This document shows, piece after piece, positions 22,611 through 33,075 of a stretch of 64,000 nt of DNA. A program made the position numbers and the translations under genes. The DNA is taken from contig NC_089827.1 of the NCBI RefSeq assembly GCF_035046505.1, positions 63,554,856 through 63,618,855 on the forward strand. The letters are read 5' to 3'. How positions within the stretch are numbered: position 1 is the first letter of the stretch; each line of letters opens with the position of its first letter. The DNA comes from Tiliqua scincoides. Its lineage: Eukaryota > Chordata > Lepidosauria > Squamata > Scincidae. The notes under the pieces were generated by a model. The model saw only the letters and a program-made list of their open reading frames with translations, searched no databases and was not told where the DNA came from.

Positions 22611-22803
22611 CATAAGAACAGAATAATAGCCCCACTGGATCAGGCCATAGGCCCATCTAGTCCAGCTTCCTGTTTCTCACAGTAGCCCACCAAATGCCCC
22701 AGGGAGCACACAAGACAACAAGAGACCTGCATCCTGGTGCCCTCCCTTGCATCTTGCATTCTGATGTAGCCCATTTCTAAAATGAGGAGGTTGCACATGC
22801 ACA
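22606..22803 (-). mobile_element. CR1 LINE 3' end fragment
   Basis: It is the reverse complement of the CR1 3' UTR, including GATCAGGCCATAGGCCCATC, CCAGCTTCCTGTTTCTCACA and AATGCCCCAGGGAGCACAC. It is closer to the 3' end of the copy at 24540-27634 than the fragment at 14092 is, so it may be younger. Confidence 0.88.
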
Positions 22804-22804
22804 T

Positions 22805-23065
22805 CATGGACCCCCATAATGGACCTTCTCCCATGCAGTGGCGGAACAACGCCCCAGGAGATCGGTATGGTGATACACCATTTTCCTACCCCACTGGTTT
22901 TTTGGCTTTAACTTTTGATAGAATAGAGGTAATTCAGCATGGTTTGTTCCATTGAATTCTTCATGAAATTGCACATCAAGCAGTATATAACATGAGCACA
23001 TTATTCGAAAATACCAAGATTTAAAAGATTTTGGCTAGTAATAGAATTGCCAACAGTAGTGCCTG
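22805..23065. mobile_element. hAT MITE, second of two adjacent copies
   Basis: CCCCCATAATGGACCTTCTC, TGGTTTTTTGGCTTTAAC and GCACATCAAGCAGTATATAAC align with 52340-52520. The right end is eroded. Together with 22307-22610 it flanks a CR1 fragment. Confidence 0.65.
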
Positions 23066-23608
23066 AAGACTGGCACTAAAATTGCCTGCACTTCTGGAGT
23101 AACACTAACAATCCTGTAATGCCAGTATAAAATTGCAACTCGATGTCATGCAGTGTTTGGGCAAATTGCCTATTATCTCAGAAGGTATCACAATAAATAT
23201 TTGGAGAGTAATAGTCCCTTACTGGATTTCATGAAAGATTACACAATGGCTTCAGTGCAGTACTATGCAAGTGATACACTGTTAAAAGCAGCCTGGCTCC
23301 CTGCATGCTGAAACCCCACACTGCCTGTGTTTCTTTCAGTTAAAGATTACATAGCAATTCCACAAAATATCTAGGCTTAGTGGCACTTAAAAAAAAGCAA
23401 TCAGTTTTTTTTCCTACAGTGCATAAAGAATAAAACATCAGTGAACATAAAATATCCTAAAATGCTTATTCCAACAAAAATGTACAATATTTATGTCTAT
23501 ATGTCACAAGACAAGGGCACTGTCAAACATCACAAGAGCATGATTTGAGACTACCACCAGTAAAGTACTGCTCCATCCTACCAAGGTTCTTAATTATTTT
23601 AGGAGGAA
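23066..23608. other. unique AT-rich sequence
   Basis: Nothing recognised. Confidence 0.45.
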
Positions 23609-23610
23609 GT

Positions 23611-23744
23611 ATTACCCTGCACATGCCTGATCTCGGAAGCTAAGCAGGGTCAGGCCTGGTTAGTATTTGGATGGGAGACCGCCTAGGAATACTGGGTGCT
23701 GTAGGCTTGTACCATAGACTTTCAAGACTGAAGTTTGCCAACCA
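23611..23744 (+). mobile_element. 5S rRNA-derived SINE, diverged
   Basis: Same head and tail as the copy at 15623, starting ATTACCCTGCACATGCC. About 10 bases of the 5S region (one of the two tandem GATCTCG-like units) are missing. The tail hairpin is degraded (AGACTTTCAAGACT). The 5S box C is nearly intact. Confidence 0.88.
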
Positions 23745-23749
23745 TTAAC

Positions 23750-24530
23750 AGGGTCCCCCCGAGATGAATTTTTTTAGGCTGGGACAGGGGCTTGTCTGAA
23801 GAAAAGATGTGAAAGACCCAAGAAAGTATAAGATTTCTCACAAGGGAAATTTTTTTTCCACCAAAATGCCTCCTCATTTTTGTCACCCCATTCACAAGTT
23901 GAATAATGGGAGGGGCATTTTGGTGATTTGTGGTAGGGGACAGAAGTCTTATCGGTGGTGGCAGCTCTGTACCTGGTACCTGCCATTTCTTTCCATGAAA
24001 ACCCTTGAGAAAGATGTCATGTCAGTCATTCCCAGGAGACTTCTGGGAAAAATGGTGGTCATTAAATGCTCAGAGCAGCCACTGCCATTAATGAAACATC
24101 TGGTACAACTGTGTCCCTACTTCTCCCCAAATTTCAACTCAAAGGTTTTCTCAGGAGAACTTTCAACCCAGCTTTCATGTTTATAGAGGCTTATTGGAGG
24201 AGAAATTATCATAATGTAGCCATAATAATGCCATAATGGGCATACAAGGGCTGAATGGTAGCAACTTTCAACAAAACCTGTTTGCTCAGACATGCACCAT
24301 AGAGATTTACCTGCTAATATTACTGAAGAGCAAACAAGAAGCTTTTTGAAAACAGGCATAGATATGCATTATGTTCTGATCTTTGACATCTTGTGTGCTT
24401 CTCAGTGAAAGATGCAACAGGAAAAGCAGGCACAAACCATGGATTTCAAGATACTGGACTTCAATTTGCTGGCAAATTTAATGGAACTGCTGTCTGAATT
24501 CTCCAAGTTATCAAGTCTTTGAGCATCCAT
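23750..24530. other. unique sequence
   Basis: No gene or repeat is recognised. A plus-strand frame of 125 codons at 23809-24186 has no recognisable domain and low-complexity composition; I treat it as chance. Confidence 0.4.
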
Positions 24531-24654
24531 ATGTATTGGGTTCAACTGTATTATTGAGGGAAACAATCCCCTGGGGGGACCCCTTCTCCAGGGGACGGGC
24601 CCGTATCCAAACGCACTCAGGATCCTCCTTAGCTGGAGGGGGGTCGGGGGCTTC

Positions 24655-25029
24655 TTGTATTGGGGGATTCGATTATTAGAAACAGAGAGGGGGGTTTGTG
24701 ATGGATGCGAGGACCGCATGGCGACTTGCCTGCCTGGTGTGAAGGTTGCTGACATCACTTCTCGTCTAGACAGGCTGGTAGATAGTGCTGGGGAGGAGGT
24801 AGCAGTTGTGGTGCATGTTGGCACCAATGACATGGGCAAGTGTAGCCGGGAGGTCCTGAAGGCCAAATTTAGGCTATTAGGTAGGAAGTTGAAAGCCAGG
24901 ACCTCAAAGGTAGCATTCTCTGAAGTGCTACCTGTTCCACGCGCAGGGCCAGCTAGGCAGGTGGAGATCAGGGGTCTCAATGCGTGGATGAGATGGTGGT
25001 ATAGGAAGGGAACCGGAAGGGGACCTTGA
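24655..25029 (+). pseudogene. CR1 ORF1 fragment with esterase-like domain
   Basis: The frame encodes part of the CR1 ORF1 protein. CR1 ORF1 products carry an SGNH/GDSL-type esterase domain thought to aid membrane or RNP interactions. Block III (HVGTND) is clear near residue 55. Block I (GDS) is readable in a neighbouring frame at 24663, so a frame change separates them. The C-terminal block with the catalytic Asp and His is cut off at the junction with the endonuclease. No independent start is identifiable. Confidence 0.75.
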
Positions 25030-26236
25030 AATGAGGAAACAGATCAGGGAGGTGACAAGGAGGGGCAGGGTTGTAATCATGGGGGACTTCAATTATCCTC
25101 ATATTGACTGAGTCACGAAAAGGAGACCAGATTCCTTGACATGCTAAATGACTGCCTTAGAGCAGCTAGTCATGGAGCCCACCAGAGGACACGTGACTCT
25201 GGATTTAATATTGTACGGTACTCAGGACCTGGTTAGAGATATCAATGTTACTGAGCCATTGGGGAACAGTGATCATGCTGCAATCCGTTTCGACTTGCAT
25301 GTCGGAGAAAGAATACTGGGCAAATCTCTCACAAAAACCCTTGAATTCCGACGAGCGGACTTCCCTCAGATGAGGAGGCTGGCTAGAAGGAGATTGAAAG
25401 GGAAGGTAAAAAGAGTTCAATCTCTACAGAGAGCATGGAGGTTGCTCAAATCAACAGTAATAGAAGCCCAGCGGAAGTGTATACCGCAAAGGAAGAAGGG
25501 CTCGACTAAGTCCAGGAGAGTGCCCGCATGACTAACCAGCCAAGTCAGAGAGGCCGTAAAGAGCAAGGAAGCTTCCTTCTGTAAATGCAAGTCTTGCTCT
25601 AATGAGGAGAATAAAAAGGAACATAAACTGTGGCAAAAGAAATGTAAGAAGGTGATACAGGAGGCCAAGAGAGACTATGAGGAACACATGGCAAGCAGCA
25701 TTAAGGGGAATAATAAAAGTTTCTTCAAATATGTTAGAAGCAGGAAACCCGCCAGAGAAGCGGTTGGCCCTCTGGATGGTGAAAGAGGGAAAGGGGAGAT
25801 AAAAGGAGACTTAGAGATGGCAGAGAAATTAAATGAGTTCTTTGCAGCTGTCTTCACAGCAGAAGACCTCGGGCAAATACCGCTGCCCGAACAGCCCCTC
25901 CTGACCAAGGAATTAAGTCTGATAGAGGTTAAAAGAGAAGATGTTTCAGACTTCATTGATAAATTAAAGATCAATAAGTCACCGGGCCCTGATAGCATCC
26001 ACCCAAGAGTTATTAAGGAATTGAAGAATGAAGTTGCTGATCTCTTGACTAAAATATGCAACTTGTCCCTCAAAATGGCCACAGTGCCAGAGGATTGGAG
26101 GATAGCAAATGTCACGCCAATCTTTAAAAAGAGAAAGAGGGGGGGGGACCCGGGAAACTATAGGCCGGTCAGCCTAACATCTATACCGGGAAGATGGTGG
26201 AATGCCTTATCCAAGATAGAATCTCAAAACACATAG
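25021..26236 (+). pseudogene. CR1 ORF2: endonuclease C-terminus and RT N-terminus
   Basis: The sequence starts within the endonuclease (MGDFNYPHID at about 25079). It continues through GNSDH, the last conserved block with the catalytic Asp-His pair, then a basic linker with KRDYEEHMASS, to the first RT blocks (NKSPGPDSIHPRVIKEL, then GNYRPVSLTS). Frame changes break it into at least two open pieces, 25148-25531 and 25652-26236. The family ORF2 is about 900-1000 residues; the first 150 or so are missing. Confidence 0.85.
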
Positions 26237-27450
26237 ACAAACAAGCCTTGCTGACGGAGAATTGGCATGTCTTCTGTGAGGGTAAGTCTTGCCTCACAAA
26301 CATTTTAGAATTCTTTGAAAAGGTCAACAGGCATGTGGATGAGGAAGAACCCGTGGACATTATATATCTGAACTTTCAGAAGGCATTCGACATGGTCCCT
26401 CACCAAAGGCTACTGGAAAAACTCCACAGTCAGGGAATTAGAGGGCAGGTCCTCTCCTGGACTGAGACCTGGTTGAAGACCAGGAAACAGAGAGTGGGTA
26501 TCAATGGGCAATTTTCACAATGGAGAGAGGTGAAAAGCAGTGTGCCCCAAGGATCTGTCCTGGGACCGGTGCTCTTCAACCTCTTCATAAATGACCTGGA
26601 GACAGAGGTGAGCAGTGAGGTGGCTAAGTTTGCAGATGACACCAAACTTTTCCGAGTGGTGAAGACCAGAAGTGATTGTGAGGAGCTCCGGAAGGATCTC
26701 TCCAAACTGGCACAATGGGCAGCAAAATGGCAGATGCGTTTCAATGTAAGTAAGTGTAAAGTCATGCACATTGGGGCAAAAAATCAAAACTTCACATATA
26801 GGCTAATGGGTTCTGAGCTGTCTGTGACAGATCAGGAGAGAGATCTTGGGGTGGTGGTGGACAGGTCGATGAAAGTGTTGACCCAATGTGCGGTGGCAGT
26901 GAAGAAGGCCAATTCTATGCTTGGGATCATTAGGAAGGGTATTGAGAACAAAACAGGTAATATTATAATGCCGTTGTACAAATCTATGATAAGGCCACAC
27001 CTTGAGTATTGTGTCCACTTCTGATCACCGCATCTCAAAAAGGATATAGTGGAAATGGAAAAGGTGCAAAAGAGAGTGACTAAGATGATTACAGGGCTGG
27101 GGCACCTTCCTTATGAGGAAAGGCTACAGCGTTTGGGCCTCTTCAGCCTAGAAAAGAGATACCTGAGGGGGGACATGATTGAGACATACAAAATTATGCA
27201 TGGGAAGGATAAAGTGGATAGAAAGATGCTCTTTACGCTCTCACATAACACCAGAACCAGGGGACATCCATTAAAATTGAGTGTTGGGAGAGTTAGGACA
27301 GACAAAAGAAAATATTTCTTTATTCAACGTGTGGTTGGTCTGTGGAACTCCTTGCCACAGGATGTGGTGACGACATCTGGCCTGGATGCCTTTAAAAGGA
27401 AATTGGACAAGTTTCTGGAGGAAAAATCCATTACGGGTTACAAGCTATGA
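26194..27450 (+). pseudogene. CR1 ORF2: RT core and C-terminal domain
   Basis: A 276-codon open piece holds RT blocks including FQKAFDMVPH, QGSVLGPVLFNLFINDL and KFADDTKLF (catalytic Asp pair at 26635-26640). A single TGA at 27022 separates it from the C-terminal piece (27049-27450), which ends LWNSLP..FKRKLDKFLEE, a pattern shared by CR1 and L2 C-termini. Reverse transcriptase would copy CR1 RNA at a nicked target. The catalytic residues are preserved, suggesting recent activity of the family, not of this copy. Confidence 0.9.
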
Positions 27451-27639
27451 TGTTTATGTGCAACCTCCTGATTTTAGAAATGGGCTACGTGAGATGCAAG
27501 GGAGGGCACCAGGATGAGGTCTCTTGTTATCTGGTGTGCTCCCTGGGGCATTTGGTGGGTCCGTTGTGAGATACAGGAAGCTGGACTAGATGGGCCTATA
27601 GCCTGATCCAGTGGTGCTGTTCTTATATTCTTATTGTTG

Positions 27640-27968
27640 GGGATCACCTTTTCACACTGCTAACTAAGAGTTAATGGACTGATAAAAACACCAGAATGGC
27701 TGGTTCAGAAACCAATAAATGAAGAGGCCGCCATTAAAATGATAGGCAAGAACAGGCTATTACTGAAGGACTGACAATATTCAAGGTTTATCACTTAAAA
27801 GCCACTTCAACATGTCACTCTCTCAAGTGTTGCTGAGATTATAGTAAGATCTACTCTTTTATATTGCATTACATAGCAGTTCAGCATATAGAGTACAGAG
27901 CCAGCAACATAAAGCAACCACACCTTTAACAGGTCCGATGGCTAGCTATCTTCAAAAGGCAAACACTT
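27640..27968. other. unique sequence
   Basis: Nothing recognised between the CR1 end and the next MITE. Confidence 0.45.
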
Positions 27969-27971
27969 GGG

Positions 27972-28513
27972 CAGCCCAATCCTGAGCTGCCAGGCACATG
28001 GGGCTACCACAGCCCCAAAATGGCTGCCACGGCATCCTGAGCACACCAGGCAGCCGCGGTGGCTCCTCAGGAGGAGGGGAAATTCGTCCCCTTCCTCTGA
28101 GTAAGGGAAGTGGCTGCACAATGGGGCTTCTTGCCTCCACATTGGCTATTTTGCCGGCAGAGAGTCAAGACGTTTTATGTTGGGCCGCGAGGCCCAATAC
28201 GGGGTTCTGAATCTGGCGGAGTTGAGCTCCAACAGTCCAACTCCCCTCCTGCCCTGCTTCCTGCCCCCTCACACCTTTTCCCTGCCCTCCCTTCACCCCA
28301 GTATGCCTCCCCCCACACTTCTCCGCCGCTTAGTGCTCCAGGTGAGCATAAGGTGGTGAACTGCCAGCCTCTGAACAGCACTGGCCCAGTGAAGGCTTAC
28401 ATTGGTACAGCTCTGGCTTTGAGATGGCGGTAACAGTCACAGACATGCTTTATGGCATGTTTGTGACAGTGCACGCTGGCGGTGAGCCAGCACATATTCC
28501 TCTGGATTCAGCC
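27972..28513. mobile_element. Harbinger-like MITE, long type
   Basis: It begins CAGCCCAATCCTGAGCTGCC, has the CAAAATGGCTGCCACGGCAT segment and a CC-rich tract, and ends TCTGGATTCAGCCC followed by TTA (28514-28516). Its layout is the same as the copy at 33076-33567. Non-coding. Confidence 0.68.
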
Positions 28514-28754
28514 CTTAATATCTCGAATGTACGCATTTTGCATTCATAGATGCAAATTTGGATATTTTTCAAGATAACATGCCCCTAACTCACAAAATAT
28601 AGTGGTTCCAATATAGAGTAAGTTAGATACATTGAACTCTCCTTGAAATTGGTGGTGCCAACAAAGACCAGGATGGGGAGCTCATAATGGAATAAATGCC
28701 CAGTGCAAGTTGAACCCACAACTCCACCAAAACTGGAGCCCAGGACACCCTGCT

Positions 28755-28845
28755 GGTGATCTCTCTCACAAGCATACTTAGTTATTTGATTTTTCTCTGT
28801 AAACCGCTTTGCGAACTTTTAGTTGAAAAGCGGTATATAAATACT

Positions 28846-28849
<4 letters not shown>
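28755..28849 (+). mobile_element. L2-type LINE/SINE 3' tail
   Basis: TTTTCTCTGTAAACCGCTTT, AACTTTTAGTTGAAAAGCGG and TATATAAATACTGTTAAT form a compact 3' tail. The same tail is present in reverse at 45502-45590 and 59266-59345. Confidence 0.8.

Positions 28850-28916
<67 letters not shown>
28850..28916. repeat. (AAT)n microsatellite
   Basis: About 22 uninterrupted AAT units directly after the L2-type tail TACTGTTAAT. The array therefore most likely grew from the element's own terminal AAT repeats. Frames through it give only poly-Asn or poly-Leu. Confidence 0.97.
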
Positions 28917-28918
<2 letters not shown>

Positions 28919-28999
28919 GGACGGAGCTAATGGGAGGGAGACTGGTGCAATCTTGATCAACCAACAAAAGAAATGTTTTTAAAACTACATTTCCCAGCA

Positions 29000-30490
29000 T
29001 TCACAACGGCAGGAGCAACTTACAATGCAAGCAACGCTTAGAAGCAAGCTTTACCTTTAGATCCAGCTAAATTTAGGAAATAATAACATAAAAATTTGGA
29101 GCACAATTTTTTCTTTTGATATTTTTGTTTTCAAGACTTCATTTCAAAAATATTTGCCTGCTGGGAATGTTCTAGAAGTTTAGGTCTAAAACTGCATGCA
29201 TGTTGTCTTAGATGGAAAGTTCATTCAGATAAATTGACTTATTTCTGCACAAAAATGTATAGGATTAGGCTGCTGGCACATTAAAGAAAGGTACACTGTG
29301 CCATTTTTTTCACTTAATGTTTTGTTGTATCAAGGGTACCAGTCATTTGTATGTTTGCCTCCATCCCTTCTTGTCAAGCATTAATGAAAAATCAATCATG
29401 AGTTATGTTTCCCACATTTCTGACACACCTGTGTTAAATCCTGAAGGGAGCAGTCCCATCCTGTGCTGCCTCTGGCTGGAAATTACATGAACAGCTTTTC
29501 TCCAGCCATTTTCCTCTAAGCGGATTCGGCTCACAAGGATCAATGAATTGTTCGATAAACCCGTCGTTCCTGCAGAGTGAATAGACAAGGTGTGCGCGAG
29601 AGAGATTATTTCTGATCACTTCTTTCCTTTCTTTGCAAATCTAAAAAAAACACTGGAAAGAGAAAGGCTGTTTTCCGCCACAAATATGACATTTGGCTTT
29701 GAAAACAAACTACAGTGAGCAACAAACTCAGTGAGCGGCTCTGCAACGAGTTTGCCCTCCCCCTCCCCTCCCAAAAAGTGCTTTTCACACATTCCTGTTA
29801 ATTGTCTGAAGAAACCTCTGTGGGTTGCTTCAGATGATGCTCTCATTGTTGGACTGTATCCATGCGATTAGGTATATGCACACTCACAGCTCACACACAC
29901 GTCCCCTTGCTCCCAATTTCGTTTACTTGCATAGTCTGAACCTCCCTTTTTTCAAAGGGCAGTTCAGACTAACTTCCCCCCTTACACAAGCTGAAAAATA
30001 CAAATTTGCTCCTTCCTTCGCTGCTTGTCTCCTTCAACCTTTCCCGAGCAGAAAACAGAAACAGAGGTTGGAGAAAAGCAAAGCAAGTAACAGACATCAG
30101 AGAAGACTCACTACCATGCAAGAGAACTTACAAGGACTTTTCTTAGCAGTAAATGATTTTTCCATTTGAAAACCGAAAGCCCCTGATCTCCACCAGAAAG
30201 TGAGACTCCATGAGCCGTTTTCAGCTAAGGAAAGGCTTTGTTTGGCTTCTCCCAAATTGCTGAGTGCCACCTGTTACTCCTTGTCCCTTCTCTAAGAAGA
30301 AGGACCTTTTCACAGGAGGAAGACCAAGGGAACGGGAAGAGAGGGCTGGGTAGTAGTAGGAGCAGGGAGCAACCTCCATTTCAAGTTGGGCCAAGCCCAA
30401 AGGAGGGTGGAAATGAATTTTTGGAGGGGGGAATTGCATTTTAAACTCTCCTCATTCAAAGCCTCACAACAAGGAGGCAATCGCAATTAA
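29000..30490. other. repeat-poor stretch, possibly gene 5' flank or regulatory
   Basis: No transposon is recognised from about 29000 to 30490. The part 29510-29610 has several CpGs (GCGGATTCGG, CCCGTCGTTCC, TGCGCGAG) in varied sequence. A purine-pyrimidine asymmetric tract follows near 29757-29775. A short frame with an ATG at 30116 is only 17 codons. I cannot assign an exon. It could be an old promoter, an alternative first exon or a conserved element. Confidence 0.25.
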
Positions 30491-30496
30491 TGCGAT

Positions 30497-30900
30497 TGTG
30501 TGACCTGGCCTGCATGTTAAGACATAAAAGCAAAACCCATAAGAAAACTCATACTGCCAAAGAAAATTAAGCTCATATTAAAGCCTTGACTTGATATTCC
30601 CTTGAGTAATTTTCATCACAGTGTGTATTTGTTTCCTTTCAAGCTTATTCTAAATCAAGCTATTCTCCATTTCACTGTCAACCCAAGCTTTGAAAGCTTC
30701 TGCTAATAAACTTTTGGACTTGGTAAAACTACTCACTGTTGAAGCCCCGTTGAGTCATTACATTGGCGTGAACAGGGTCCAATCAATCGTGGGGGGGGGG
30801 GACATTTGGGTCAGCCTGGCCCCACTCTCTGCCTGATTAAGAACGCTGAAGAGAAAGGGAGGCAGTGCTCTGAGGGCATCAGCACGGCAGTCAGACTTGT
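30497..30900 (+). mobile_element. retrovirus-like LTR fossil with leader
   Basis: The end of a probable LTR at about 30762 (..TCATTACA) is followed at once by TTGGCGTGAACAGGGTCC. This resembles the primer-binding site that follows a 5' LTR. A poly(A) signal AATAAA lies at 30705-30710, about 50 bases from the LTR end. A short leader-like region follows. No internal genes and no 3' LTR are seen, so the element is broken and reduced to one LTR plus leader. The family and the left boundary are uncertain. Confidence 0.4.
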
Positions 30901-31530
30901 TGGCACATTTTGCCTCCTTCCATTATGTGCACACTGGCCAGCAAGTTATCAGAGCAACTTATCAGAGCAACACAATCAGAGAGAACAATTTTGTATCTGT
31001 GGTTAATAGTCCAATCCTATGCAAGAGTACATCACACCAAGTTCAAAGGGCTTAATTCTCCAGTATGTGTGTTTAGGATTGGAACTCTCCTTTCAAGGCC
31101 ATCACTTTCAGATGTTGTTATATAATAGTATATAAAGTGGAAGGGATTGTTTTAAAACTTAACTCTGTATGTTCTTATCAATGTAATTTTCATTGCCTTA
31201 GAAACCAGGCAAGTTTAAATACTGGTTTTAATATCACTTGTGGAAATGTTTTAATGTAGACTTGTAAATTGCCATTTGCTTTTTAAATAACGAGTTAAGA
31301 TCTTCATCGAGTTAAGAATTACCTCAAAGCAGCATGGCAGGGAAACCTTACAAAAAGTAGTTCTAATTTTCTTTTAGGTGACAAATGATTTACAGAAGAA
31401 CATTCTAGGCAGGCAGGCAGGCAACTCTTTTTCTCTTTCTTTGGTTGGCTTGTATGTTTTGAGGAATTCACTCCATTGCTGCATTTCCACTGAATATGCT
31501 AGTCACTTGCAACAATTTAATGGACCTAAC
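30900..31530. other. unique sequence with one short MITE remnant
   Basis: AGTCCAATCCTATGCAAG at about 31008 and GTTTAGGATTGGAACT near 31085 are inverted and look like the ends of a roughly 80-bp MITE. Otherwise unique AT-rich DNA. Confidence 0.45.
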
Positions 31531-31534
31531 AGAA

Positions 31535-31585
31535 GAATCTAAATATACAATGTGGCCCTTGTACTGAAAAGTTTGGAGACCCCTG
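31535..31585. mobile_element. right end of a hAT element
   Basis: AATGTGGCCCTTGTACTGAA then AAGTTTGGAGACCCCTG matches the right end of the element at 42950-43304. Only this end is recognisable. Confidence 0.65.
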
Positions 31586-31593
31586 CCCTAGAG

Positions 31594-32045
31594 CAGGGGT
31601 GTCCAAAGTTTTTGGCAGGAGAGCCACATCATCCCTCTGACACAGAGGAAAAAAAGAATTAATTTATATTTAAAATTTGAATAAATTTACATAAGTTTAC
31701 ATAAATGAATGTATTAAAGATGAACTTATATGAATGAATGAAGGTCTTGAAATAGCTCAAGGCCTATAAAAGGCCTTGCACAAAGCAAGGCTGGCCTTTC
31801 CTTTGCTGCTGCTACTGCATCACAGACGTGAAACAGCAAGCAGTGGGGGAAACCCTCATCCCACAGCTCACGCAGGAGGTCAAACAGTTGCTCTCATGCT
31901 AAGAGCAGTTGCATTGGGCCAGTGTGGGCTCCAACAAATCTCTGGAGGGCCAGAGGCTCATTGGAGACTGGGGGCTTCCTGAGGGCCGCATTGAGAGGCC
32001 TCGAGGGCCGCAAGTGGCCCCAGGGCCAGGGTTTGGGCACCCCTG
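31594..32045. mobile_element. hAT MITE with perfect target duplication
   Basis: Left end CAGGGGTGTCCAAAGTTTTT, right end GGGTTTGGGCACCCCTG. The 8-bp duplication CCCTAGAG is at 31586-31593 and 32046-32053. 452 bp; the interior includes AATTTACATAAGTTTACATA repeats. Non-coding. It inserted immediately beside the end of another hAT element. Confidence 0.92.
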
Positions 32046-32054
32046 CCCTAGAGT

Positions 32055-32745
32055 AACCGAACTGAAAGCTTTTTTTTTTTTTCTTCAGGAGGCTAAGAGT
32101 GAACTTTGCTCATGCATAGTATTCAAAACCCCACTGAGTTTTGCTTCCCAGAAAATGTCCATAGGACCAAGTTGCATGATCTCTAACAGAAAATTCTCAG
32201 CACCTCCACTAAACTTGAGTTATCACACTTTGTTGCAAGTACTAGGAAGTTAAACTAAGCTGACATTTACATAAGCATTTATGTCAGTTAAAACATTTAC
32301 ATTTGCAAGATATGGCCTTAGTGACACAGTGCAAAGGTCATTCTCGAGAGTTTGCACTGGATTCATCCTTTAGAAAGTGTGCAGATGATTCTTTTAGCAA
32401 CTTCCCAGTCCCAGGCAGCAAAAGACATGCATGCTTGTGACCTGTGCACATTCTGACCCCTCTCCTTGCTTTCCCTGCTTTTCCATTAATTCATACACAT
32501 CATTAGGATGTCTTTCTGGTAACATCAGAGGGAGAACTAGGATGTGTGTGCACCATGAGCACGCATGTTTTTTAATGCACAGGACTAAGTGAATGATCAA
32601 AGTATTATCCATGCTGGCCCATAGTCAGGCTGTATTCCTGAAAGATCTCAAACATTTGCAAAGCCTAGTAGGAGCCACACATGTTAGGAAAGTGTCCAAA
32701 AAATAAAAAAAGTATGGATGTACAAAATCGTCAGGCTTGTATTTA
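32055..32745. other. unique sequence
   Basis: No recognised gene or repeat. Confidence 0.45.
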
Positions 32746-32755
32746 TAGCATATAG

Positions 32756-32934
32756 TTGTAGTTTCCAAACTGTGAGCTGTAGCTCCCCAGGGAGCCACGG
32801 AAATCAGCCAGGGGGGCCTCGTGAAAAACCTGCCACTCTATATAATGTATAAAATTGTAGCCCTAATGGGGAGCCTCAGCCAATGGCCTGGTAGGTCAAG
32901 GGAGCAGACAGTCGATAAAGTTTGGGAACCACTG
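32756..32934. mobile_element. hAT MITE, short
   Basis: Left end TTGTAGTTTCCAAACTGTG, right end AAAGTTTGGGAACCACTG. Flanks GCATATAG (32748-32755) and ATATATAG (32935-32942) match at six of eight bases. 179 bp. Confidence 0.75.
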
Positions 32935-32984
32935 ATATATAGCGTAAAATAAATGTAAGGTATATTGCAGCTTAGCATTTGTAC

Positions 32985-33072
32985 AGAGCATCCAAATGTT
33001 CAAAGTGCTTCACATGCATTATTTTGATGTAACCCTTACAACATTTCACAATTGTGGTGATCATGCTAAGAT
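32985..33072 (-). mobile_element. MIR-like ancient SINE, left part
   Basis: CAAAGTGCTTCACATGCATT followed by GTAACCCTTACAACATTT is the reverse-strand pattern of a MIR/CORE-SINE. The element continues at 33571, after the inserted MITE. Confidence 0.6.
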
Positions 33073-33075
33073 TTA

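Larger units (their letters stand above)
24540..27634 (+). mobile_element. CR1-clade LINE, near complete at its 3' end
   Basis: A non-LTR retrotransposon of about 3.1 kb. In order: an ORF1 piece with SGNH-esterase blocks GDS (24663-24671) and GTND (24820-24831); the C-terminal part of an APE-type endonuclease with GDFNY (near 25082) and GNSDH (25261-25275); a reverse transcriptase with GNYRPVSLTS (near 26154), GSVLGPVLFN (near 26552) and FADD (26629-26640); and a CR1-type C-terminus ending in LWNSLPQ..FKRKLDKF. The 3' UTR ends CTGTTCTTATATTCTTA. ORF1 runs almost directly into the middle of the endonuclease, so about 0.5 kb is deleted there. A one-base frame change lies near 26190 and a TGA at 27022-27024 replaces a tryptophan codon. 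It is dead but fairly young. The 5' end is not defined. Confidence 0.93.

Noticed and set aside
28782-29000. Poly-Leu or poly-Asn protein frames (also at 59059-59367)
   Set aside because: These frames are translations of AAT/ATT microsatellites.
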